Source: Bisporella sp. PMI_857
Taxonomy: Eukaryota > Ascomycota > Leotiomycetes > Helotiales > Helotiaceae
DNA: 64,000 bases
Direction of reading: 5' to 3'
Assembly: GCA_021307315.1 (NCBI GenBank)
Contig: JAJSPD010000047.1
Location: 124,001-188,000 of the forward strand
The stretch's first letter is position 1; the number at the start of each line of letters is the position of its first letter. Below are positions 47,743-56,935 of this stretch, piece by piece. Below the pieces are notes generated by a model. That model made no database searches. It saw only the letters and a program-made list of their open reading frames with translations, and was not told the DNA's origin. The translations under genes and the position numbers were made by a program.

Positions 47743-48642
47743 TCATTTGCTCAGTTTCCCTCCAAAATTAATTCCACTGACTCCACCATTAACGGTCCCA
47801 GCTTGAAAGCCCGAATTCTGATCGCCAAACGTCACTGTGATTGAAGGGTTTTGGCTTACTGCGGCTTTCACAACTGCTTCTTCCTGCGACTTGGACAGCA
47901 ACTTATCCAGCAACTTTTGTGACGCCTTCACCACCTTAAGTTCTTCTTCGGTCTGCCGCAATGCCTCAGTTTTGCCAACCTCGGATCCAGCCGCTTCATC
48001 AACATCGCTGCTAAGGTTCAACTCTTCCAGCTTGTTTTCTAATACAACGAGCTTCTTATCAGCTGCGGTAATGGCGCTGTTAATCTCATTCTGATTTATA
48101 GATATCGTCTTCTTAACATCTTCTGTAATATGGCTATGGCGAACGGAGCTGTATCTATAAGGCAAGGTTGGCTCATCTTCCGTACCGAGCGATCAAACTA
48201 GAGTAACTTACAAGGTCGCTATGCTGACGACGAAATTAATACTGAGCTTGCAGTTTGAAAGCTGTTCTGACATAGCCTTGATTTGCCCCTGCTTGAAGAA
48301 TCCCACATTTGCTCGATCCTGCCATGCTAATTTTCCATCCTCTGAGTGTCTAGTCCATTGTTGGAGGTCAGCTCTAAAAAGATCGCATGCTCGTGTGCAG
48401 CTGCTAATCATCGTCTTTGACTGGTTAGCAACATCTGCGCCGAGTAACTTCCATTCTCTATCCTCCACACTCTGGACCAGTTTAAGTGCTGTAGCGACAG
48501 AGTGCACATCTTCTACTAGGCGCTTCACGGTTTTGTGTGCATTTTTGAGCTGCTCCAGGTCTTCTAGAAGCAGCCGTGTCCCATGCAAGGCCGGCACTGT
48601 AATACTAACAACACTAGCGGTAATACTAAGAGGATCCGTCAT
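47743..48642 (-). CDS. HeLo-like cell-death effector with C-terminal sigma-type amyloid motif
   Basis: Exons 48642-48212 and 48154-47743 join in frame to about 280 residues. The N-terminal start MTDPLSITASVVSITVPAL and the following amphipathic helices (residues 1-140) match the fungal HeLo-like/STAND N-terminal domain, a membrane-acting helical bundle. A coiled-coil segment follows (residues ~165-235, KKLVVLENKLEELNL). The last ~30 residues contain ITVTFGDQNSGFQAGTVNG, matching the sigma/Ses_B amyloid motif consensus (F-G-D/N-x-N-S/T-G-x-Q-A/V-G). By analogy with HET-S and HELLP, amyloid conversion of the tail would activate the N-terminal domain as a membrane-disrupting cell-death trigger. 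It is head-to-head with the NLR that carries the same motif. Confidence 0.8.
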
Positions 48643-48822
48643 TTTTGTTATTGATAAAAGAAGCTAGGCTATGAGTAAACAAAGATAAAATCTTGTGCTA
48701 AAACTTTGTAGACGCCATTTAATCTAGGTACTGGTTGGAGGTGACCATGGTTGTGGCTGAAGGATGGCGAACAAGACCGCCAAACTCAACTGCCGTTGGC
48801 ACTTCGTCGCAGCACCACTACG
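48643..48822. promoter_or_regulatory. Bidirectional promoter of the effector/NLR pair
   Basis: Only 180 bp separate the two divergent start codons, so both promoters must share this space. This favours co-expression. No defined operator could be identified by eye. Confidence 0.5.
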
Positions 48823-51480
48823 ATGGCATCCGCGATATCTTTTGGCAACCGCAACACAGGCCTCCAGGCCGGGATCATCAACGGTCCAGTCAATACTGAG
48901 ATACATCACTATGCTCCTGGTAAGTTGCGAAGGATCCAAGCTTCCCGGCGCTAACAACAGCCGAACCCCAGAGCGACTAGAAACTCCACCGAACCCGACG
49001 ATTATCATACCCTTTAGTCGCGACACAGACTTTGTGGAGCGAGGAGAAGTACTTGATAATATACACCAGAGATGTGCTGTCTCAGGGTCACGGACCGCGC
49101 TCGTGGGCCTAGGCGGTGTCGGGTAATCACAAAGGCTTCGCAAAATACAGATGGCTAACAGTTGCAAAGCAAGTCGCAACTCGCCATCGAGTACGCGTAC
49201 CGAACCCGAGAACGATCACCGAAAACGTGGGTTTTCTGGGTCCATGCAAGTAACGCCGCCCGGTTTAAGCAGGGCTTTCGAGATATCGCAAACTACGTCA
49301 ATATCCCTGGGTGGCAGAATCCAACGGCCGATATATTCCAGCTTGTGCATGACTGGCTGCGCGATGATAGGAAGGGGGAGTGGGTTCTTATACTTGACAA
49401 TGTAGATGATGCTGGCTTCCTTGTCGAGGCTCGAAATACAAATCAGGCTGAGCAAATAAACAGCATAGATATCGGGTACTTAAAACCGCTCCTGTCATAC
49501 CTTCCACAGTGCCCGAACGGATCGATTCTGATAACAACACGGAGTAAAATTACAGCGCTGAAGTTGGTTGAGCAGAAAAACATTATTGCAATTGAACCAA
49601 TGAGTAGAGCAGACGCGCTGTCGCTTTTGAAAAACAAGCTAGAAGGGTATGAAAACGGCGATGATGCGGCCGAGCTCATCGCTGCGCTAGAGTTCATGCC
49701 TTTAGCAATCGTTCAGGCAGCCGCAAACATCACCCAGAGAGCGCCGCGGTATTCCGTGCGACAGTACCTTCATGACTTTCGCAAGAGCGATCGCAAGAGA
49801 ACGAGTCTTCTTAACTACGAAGGCGGACAGCTCCGTCGAGATCAGGAGGCGAAGAACTCTATCATTCTTACATGGCAAATTTCGTTTGACCATATCCGTA
49901 AGATCAGACCATCAGCTGCTGATCTGCTGTCTCTTATGAGTTTTTTTGACCGGCAAGGAATTCCCGAGGCACTACTTCGACGAGAAAGCGGGCAGAAAAA
50001 CTCACGGCGAGACCAGAAAGCGAGCAACGATGACAATCATGTTAATAGCGATGCTAATAATAGTAGCGGCGATGAAGATAACACATCACAGTCTAGCATG
50101 AGTGACGAGTTTGAAGAAGATGCCCTAACTTTACGAAATTACTCATTCATCTCTATCAATGCGAAGGATGAAACTTTCGAAATGCACGGACTAGTGCAGC
50201 TAGCCACGCGAAAATGGCTTGAAGCTTACGGGCAGCGAGAGAAGTGGAAACAGCATTTTATCAGGAAACTTTATGCAGAGCTTCCGGCCGGAGAGTACGA
50301 GGATTGGGCAACGTGCCAAGCGCTTTTCCCACACGTACAATCAGCAGCAGCACAAAAGCCAGAGGAACAAGACTCATTAAGGGACTGGGCTTCAATAATG
50401 TACAACACAGCATGGTACGCATGGAGAATAGGGTTTGGGGTAGAAGCGGAGAACATGTCGGTTGAGGCAATGAAAGTTAGAAAGAGGATTCTCGGTCGAG
50501 AGCACAACGATACGCTGGATAGTATGGCAATGGTAGGTTTGGCGTATAGGCTAAGGGCCCGATGGGACGATGCCGAAAAGCTTTTTGTGCAAGTGATAGA
50601 GACTCACAAAAAGAAGCTTGGGGTGGACCACCCAGACACGCTAATCAGCATGGCCAACCTAGCATCGACGTACAGGAATCAAGGCCGATGGGATGCGGCT
50701 GAAGAGCTGGAGGTGCAAGTGATGGAAGCTCGCAAAATGAAGCTTGGGATGGACCATTTAGACACGCTAACGAGCATGTTTAATTTAGCATTAACGTTTT
50801 GGAATCAAGGCCGATGGGATGCGGCCGAAGAGTTGGAGGTGCAAGTGATGGAAGCTCGCAAAAAGAAGCTTGGGGTGGACCATCCAGACACGCTGTCCAT
50901 CATGGGGAACCTAGCATCAACGTTTTGGAATCAAGGTCGATGGGATGCGGCTGAAGAGCTGGAGGTGCAAGCGATGGAAGCTCGCATAAAAAAACTTGGG
51001 GTGGGCCATCCAGACACGCTAACTAGCATGGGGAACCTAGCATCAACGTTTTGGAGTCAAGGCCGATGGGATGCGGCCGAAGAGCTGGAGGTGCAAGTGA
51101 TGGAAGCTCGCATAAAGAAGCTTGGGATGGACCATCCGAATACGCTTACTAGCGTATTTAATTTAGCATTAACGTTTTGGAATCAAGGTCGATGGGATGC
51201 GGCCGAAGAGCTAGAGGTTCAAGTGATGGAAGCTCGCAAAAAGAAGCTTGGGGTGGACCATCCACACACGCTGTCTAGCATGCACAACCTTGCATTTACA
51301 TGGAAAGGAACTGGCAAAGAGGTCGAAGCTGTGATACTTATGGAGGAATGCGTTCAATCACGGAAACGTGTCTTGGGGCTTAATCATCCAGATACCTTAT
51401 CATCTTGCACAGCTTTAACTGATTGGAAGGCTGGCCCGGCAAGAGGACATTATAATGACAGTCTGAAGGACTATGGCTAA
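48823..51480 (+). CDS. NLR immune receptor: N-terminal sigma amyloid motif, NB-ARC, TPR array
   Basis: Exons 48823-48919, 48972-49122 and 49170-51480 join in frame to about 852 residues. Exon 1 alone encodes the motif AISFGNRNTGLQAGIINGPV, a sigma/Ses_B-type amyloid sequence. The NB-ARC domain has GGVGKS (Walker A, split by intron 2), WVLILDNVDD (Walker B), GSILITTRS, MPLAIVQAA (GLPL-like) and FEMHGLVQLA (MHD-like). An acidic Ser/Asn-rich linker lies inside the helical part (~residues 365-395). From residue ~530, seven 42-residue TPR units follow (kinesin-light-chain type), with the core NQGRWDAAEELEVQVMEAR. The protein is a fungal STAND receptor that likely senses non-self through the TPRs and seeds the partner effector through its N-terminal motif. 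The last unit ends soon before the stop, so the repeat region may be shorter than in relatives. Confidence 0.92.
50509..51390 (+). repeat. Seven 126-bp TPR-coding repeats in the NLR
   Basis: Units start at 50509, 50635, 50761, 50887, 51013, 51139 and 51265. Units 2 to 6 are nearly identical in DNA, and units 1 and 7 are diverged. Units 3 and 6 share FNLALTFWNQG, while 4 and 5 share GNLASTFW, suggesting block duplication. Confidence 0.95.
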
Positions 51481-52571
51481 AATGCGTCACCAATGAGTAC
51501 AGAATTGGCGATGTCACGATTCTGACATATAAGTTATGTGACTAGGCCATGAAACGTGATTTTTAATCAGATTGAGCCCCTAAGGCTCTTCCGCGACACC
51601 AACCTCCTGACTCTTCACCCAGTATTCTAGTACAATACGCATACTTACAGTCATTCTTATTGGGCTGAGTGCTATTTGTGACAGGTGGCTGCGTTTAAGA
51701 TGTTCTGATTACCACATCTCTTATTCTTCACTAGATCAATACCAAACTAACATATTTCATACTTGTTACAGTACAGTCGAGAATCTTCCACCACTTTCTA
51801 GTTTTCCTTTTGCTGTGATCTTTGTTACTGTATTATGATTCGAAAGAAGTTCAATTTCTGTGGCCAGCTGCCACCTTCTGTCAGCCACTGGTGGATAGAT
51901 CAGTCTGAATAGATCAGTCTGATTAGCCAGGCGTAGAAGATTTAATTATGATAAACATCTGTACTAAGATTATACGAAGTGAGTTTTGTGCAATAGCTAT
52001 AGTACGGCAGGGGAGTGCTGAATCATCAGTATTGTAGTTGTAACGGCGGGCAAAGGGTCGAGTTCCTGGCTTAGCGTCTTTCCTTTGTCCCTATCAAAGC
52101 ATTTGACCTACCCATCACGCCTGAGCTTTGTGTACGAGGGTATAAAACTAGCTGACTATATTAGCGATAGTATGGTAAGAAAAGTAGGGCTATGGCTGAA
52201 CAACTGAGCTTGCAAACCTGTGAAGCCGGTTTCGAATTCTACTGTATTACCCGTGGGATAAAGCTGACTGAAATGTCTTTCTCAAGAACAAAGCTGCGCT
52301 GCTAGAAACTCCAATGTAAGTCATGACAACTTTGCACCCAAGCTATGCAATGCTGAGCCCACTATAAACAAACCTTCACTTTTTATCCCCTTTTAAGTCA
52401 CTTTTTATGCATCATTTAATCATTTCCCCCGGGTCATGCACACATGTACACAACAAGTACATGCCCCTTCGCCAACGGTTTGAAGGGCCCTTGATCTGGA
52501 AGAACACACACAATAATACCCTATACATATCCATTTTAACAAATAATTTTTCAATAATCAAAGTAAATATA
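51481..52571. other. Intergenic, no gene seen
   Basis: About 1.1 kb downstream of the NLR. It contains a short tandem duplication (ATAGATCAGTCTGA twice, about 51894-51921). No gene or RNA was recognised before the tRNA. Confidence 0.45.
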
Positions 52572-52658
52572 TCTTCGATGGCGAAATGGTCACCGCGCCT
52601 GGCTGTTATGGCTTTCCCTATTACCAGGAGATTCTCAGTTCAAGTCTGAGTCGAAGAG
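52572..52658 (+). tRNA. tRNA-Asn (GUU) with a 14-nt intron
   Basis: The sequence folds as a tRNA. The acceptor stem TCTTCGA pairs with TCGAAGA at the 3' end, and G is the discriminator. The D arm is GCGA/CCGC, the anticodon stem CCTGG/CCAGG and the T arm CTCAG-TTCAAGT-CTGAG. The anticodon loop reads C-T-GTT-A, with the intron (TGGCTTTCCCTATT) one base after the anticodon, as expected for eukaryotic tRNA introns. Removing it leaves 73 nt. A run of 16 T follows from 52663, fitting a Pol III terminator. Confidence 0.88.
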
Positions 52659-52662
52659 TTTC

Positions 52663-52678
52663 TTTTTTTTTTTTTTTT
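52663..52678 (+). terminator. Pol III poly-T terminator of the tRNA gene
   Basis: Sixteen consecutive T begin four bases after the tRNA discriminator base. Four or more T normally suffice, so this run is unusually long. Confidence 0.85.
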
Positions 52679-53207
52679 GCGTTTCTTTCTACTTGTATTT
52701 GGGATGTCTTTTTCTTTTCTTTCTTTCTTTGGCCTGGAAATTTTGCCAATAGTTCTGCGACATTTCGTTAGGAGGATAGGAAAGAGGGAAGGAAAAGGGA
52801 ACTGATGCATTTTGGCTGGATTTGGTTGTCCTTATGAGTTAGTTCAACGCGAGATATGCTTAATTGCCATAGTGCTAAAGTTCCTGGTGTATAAAATCAG
52901 CAAGAGTCAATAGCTTGTTTCTACCACGTACTGAAAGGCAAGGCTCAAGATTTCACATAATATCGGCAAACAACAGCGGGATTAAGGAAATAGAAATGTG
53001 TAGAAATCTAGTTTCACGTTGCGGCACTCCGAAAGCTGGGAAAACATCTGGAAAAGTTCTTGTGTATAGCTTATGTGGTATCAATGCTTCCTCAGCTCAA
53101 CACATACTCCGAGTACGTTTGCATACGGCACGCTAAAAGCACCAAGCAAGCTCATCGCTAAATTCAGCCCTTATACTCCAGCCCAAATTATTCTGTCTGC
53201 TGCCAAT
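52679..53207. other. Intergenic between tRNA and SGT1 gene
   Basis: T-rich start, then no coding signal. It holds the 3' flank of the SGT1 gene. Nothing else seen. Confidence 0.45.
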
Positions 53208-54380
53208 TTACTCGTCCCATTTTTTTGCGATCAGTCCCTCTGGTGGCTCTGTCTTCACGGTTTGTTTGCTGACGCTACTCCAATCGGTACTCAATGCCGT
53301 GCCATTACTCTCTTGGTAGCTCTTAATCATCGCCCGCTTTGTATCTGGGTCAGCACCAGCATACAGCTGCTTGAACCAATTGTCAGGATCATCTGGCTGC
53401 TCTTTATCGTCTACCTCGTTCGCCATACTCTCCCAGTTCTTTGGTCCGCTCTTGCTTGAGGTTGGATATGCAGGTGGCTTGTCTTGTACAGGAGCGCTTT
53501 CGGTGGTAGGGCGAGAATTTGCAGCCTCATCTGCTGTATCCGTGATTGCCTCAGTGCCTTCTGGACCCGCCCATTTTACGCCAGCTTGTGCTTTGGTAAG
53601 ATTGATCTCGATCTTGTGTGGGGTTACTCGGAATGAACTAGTAGCCGGCACAATTCTTTGGAAGAGAGGGTCAATCGTGTAGTCATAGGTATCGGCTGCT
53701 GATGTTGGGAAACGGACTTCGAGACTGCCTTCTTTAATTATAACTTCTGCTGTATCCTTTGGGACGTTCTTTGCAAAGATCGTGATTGTGACATTTGTTT
53801 GGGTCTGGAAAAATTCGGTTCGAATCTTCTCCTTCTGTGTTGTTTGCGTTTGTGGTACAGATAATACTGGGGCTGGCTTGACATTCTCCTTATTCACGCC
53901 ACTGCTGCCGCTCGAACTCTCATCCACCTTAACCGCAACCTTCTCAGGAACTTCCTTGACTGAAGTCTTCACAGCTGGTCCCTCGGGGTCACTCTTCTCC
54001 GCCGCCTCGTAGTCAGCCTTCACCTTTGACATCCAGATCGTAACCCCTTTCTCCTTTTCGTTTAGCTTCAGTGCCCAATTTAAGCACAATCGGGCATCAC
54101 CAAAGCGCTTCAATCCGTGCAAAGCCAGTGCTCTGCGGAGCTGAGCAGTAGCCATGGCATCTCGCTTTCCTCTATGCTGTCCAGCATGGTAGGCACTCTC
54201 TGCATCGGCGAGGGCAAGCTCGTGCTTTCCAAGACGTTGGTAAGATGTACCGCGTTCGAGTAGCCATTGTGGGTTTGGATTAGAAAGGTTGGTTCTGATG
54301 GCAGCCGTGAATTGCTCGATTGCAGTGTTATAATCCTTTGCTAGGATAGCTTTCTTGCCTAGATCTGCTTGTGTAGCCAT
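53208..54380 (-). CDS. SGT1: SGT1 co-chaperone
   Basis: A single uninterrupted frame of 390 residues has the three SGT1 parts. Residues 1-125 are TPR repeats (GKKAILAKDYNTAIEQFTAA, RGTSYQRLGKHELALADAE). A Ser/Pro-rich linker follows. Residues about 190-280 form the CS domain (TITIFAKNVPKDTAEVIIKE, LEVRFPT, TPHKIEINLTKA). The C-terminal SGS domain (KNWESMANEV, DDPDNWFKQLYAGADPDTKRAM, ending TEPPEGLIAKKWDE) is nearly canonical. SGT1 links HSP90 to SCF ubiquitin ligase and kinetochore assembly, and in plants and animals it stabilises NLR receptors. No intron is needed, and the start ATG at 54380 gives the usual N terminus. Confidence 0.95.
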   Translation of the reverse strand: MATQADLGKKAILAKDYNTAIEQFTAAIRTNLSNPNPQWLLERGTSYQRLGKHELALADAESAYHAGQHRGKRDAMATAQLRRALALHGLKRFGDARLCLNWALKLNEKEKGVTIWMSKVKADYEAAEKSDPEGPAVKTSVKEVPEKVAVKVDESSSGSSGVNKENVKPAPVLSVPQTQTTQKEKIRTEFFQTQTNVTITIFAKNVPKDTAEVIIKEGSLEVRFPTSAADTYDYTIDPLFQRIVPATSSFRVTPHKIEINLTKAQAGVKWAGPEGTEAITDTADEAANSRPTTESAPVQDKPPAYPTSSKSGPKNWESMANEVDDKEQPDDPDNWFKQLYAGADPDTKRAMIKSYQESNGTALSTDWSSVSKQTVKTEPPEGLIAKKWDE

Positions 54381-56935
54381 GCTAAGGTTTGTCTGTGTAG
54401 CGGAGGTATGAAAGTATTGCAGAATTGCCAGGGTGTTAATCGCACAACAACGTCCTGATTTTATGGTGTGAGCTGTTGGCAGACCAGTGACATGCTAAGT
54501 CAAACAGTTAAGTTGGTAGCCTAGCCTGATGTGAATGTTCGAGAAGCCCCTCAGCCTTGTGCAGCCCGCTGGATCCACTCTGAGCGGGGAGCGGGTGTAT
54601 CAACCGCACCACCCCCGCCAAACTCAACATTGAACCTCTACAATATATTATTCCTTCACATTAAATCGCAGATTAATGCCTCGGTCAGCTATTTATGATG
54701 CCATGCCATTTGTGATATTCACAATAACTACCAAACGCCATTAAGGTTCTATGAGGCATGGCGCTCAAATCAAATAGAATATTTACCTGTGACTACACGA
54801 GATGTTATGATTAGGCCTGCTGGGCTACTTATCCCGAATCCTATCCTTGGGTAGTGAAATGGGGAGAGTTTCTGTAGGAAAAATACTTTCTCTCATATAA
54901 TCTGTAGACCTGTAAAACAGCCTATCATCGTCAATCAAATGGGGATTATATAAAAGCCCGCTAGAAAATAATTGCAGTCATCGGCGCTCTTCTATGAATG
55001 TGAACCCTATATATAGTAGTGTAGTCAGAGTAATGCCTTTCTTGGAACTTTATGAATATTTCAGGCCCCATGGTGATACGCTTCAATACCAATTCCAAGA
55101 CAGTTAAAAGAGGATACGTCTGAGTAATTCAGATACTGAAACAAAAATAGTGGACATCAAATTTATGTTTATCAGTAATCTGAAGGATCGTGTTGGATAT
55201 TACATGAGATACTCGAACAAACAGCATTCAGATACTGAAAGGAAGGATATCTAGAAGACTCGAAACTGCTTAGGCTGTCTAGTACAATGTTTGAAAAAAT
55301 ACAGCGATTTCTCCGTTCCTTCCAGATTATATACTAAGCTTCTTTCCCTTCCTTCCTTTTCTTTAGCCAGTGTACTCGTGGAAACACAACCCCCAACGAT
55401 ATCTCATGCTAACCCAGTTCCAAGCATCCTCGGAGCTTCAGCGATTGCCGGCCAGGCATTTTTCATCGATCTATCAGCCATGGATAGAGGGAAAAGCTTC
55501 TCCTTCGGTGGACTCCCCAACGTTCCCCATCCCTCACTTCTCTCACTTCTCACACTCCACGCTGCAAGCACCAATCCGCTCATGCTTAGCTTAGATTTCC
55601 GTTCTGTCGCCTGTCTATGCTTCTCTTGAGTCGCCATTTCCATACTTTCCTGAGCGCCTGGCTCATGAGCCATTCCTAAACATCCCCTTCCCTTCCTTTG
55701 TTTTCTAGAACCCCTTACCATCACCTTCACATCCGCACGAAACCCGGAGGCTCAGATCTCCCAGATCCTTCACCGTGAGATCCCCATAGCGAAACCACTT
55801 TCTCAGCCTCAGACAAAGGCGGGGGCCCGCTCTGAGGTCCCTCCTTAAAATTTTCAAGTGAAAATCCGGGAAACTCTTGAAAGGCTGAGTGCTGAACTGC
55901 CCAGCCTCTATCCCCCAACATCTGGTGGATAAACTCAGCGACTGATGGGTTCCATGGGACATGTTAATGAAGCCATGAGGGACGGCAGCGGTGGAAATAC
56001 TTATGGCCCGGCAATATATCTGCCAACTGCGCCTGCTGTGATATGTCGTCCTCCGCTTCTGGAGCTCCGCATCGAAGAGGTTTGGGAGAAGAGAAAGGAG
56101 GCGGAAAGCATGGTTCTTTGCGCTTACGTTGTTTCTTTTAAGTTTTTCCTTTGCTACTTCCGCTGCTGCTGCATCAGCGTTCTAGGCAAGGTTTCACATG
56201 AGAAAAGTACCTTTCTTTAAGGAGCGCAGACGACCATTGTAAATATCTGGCATCTTGGTTCATATATTTGAAGAGGACGTAATTTCTGTGAATACTGATA
56301 ACGATATAGAGGCGATGAAGTATCTGCTGTTGTCGAATACCTATTGGATAACCTGACAATGTTGAGTCATGATATAAAGGCTAGATTAGATGTATTGTGT
56401 TCTTCGAATATCGAATGCTCCTCGGGAGGTGAATAGAGAGGGAACGTAGAAAATGGTTTCTTTTGAGGAAAGTTCTATGACAATCCTTGCCGGTACTCGA
56501 AAAGAGTTGGAAGATGAGGCACTAAACTAACGTCCAGGAAACTGGATAGGTTTGCTGGTCCCTCTTCATTGTCTAAGGTAGCTATCTGATATATTTGCAG
56601 CCCCGAATAACTAAGGTAGCAGGACAAAGCTATCCTACACAACAGGTGTGCATCACTATGCGAAGTGGACAAGTGCTAAAATGGGCTCAAAGCGAAAGCT
56701 GCAAAATAAAACAATTAGCTAATCTGCATGCTCAATTTAACTATCGAAGGAGCAGCAAATGAAGCAGTTGACCACGCTGCAGAAGTCAGGGGTGCCCCTG
56801 AACTAATAGCATTCGCTGTAAGTGCTAGCCTAGTTTGACAAATTATGTGATTATCATTACATGTATCGTATCATGTGCCTCGTAATTGTCCATGGTGAGT
56901 ATTAAACCTAGATTGTGAACGGCCTCAGTAGCACA
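54381..56935. other. Large intergenic region, one ambiguous coding-like stretch
   Basis: 2.5 kb contain no confident gene. At about 55727-55950 the minus strand is open and reads coding-like (EFIHQMLGDRGWAV, FQEFPGFSLENF), but no clean start or exon partner was found. The remainder is AT-rich spacer. Confidence 0.35.
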
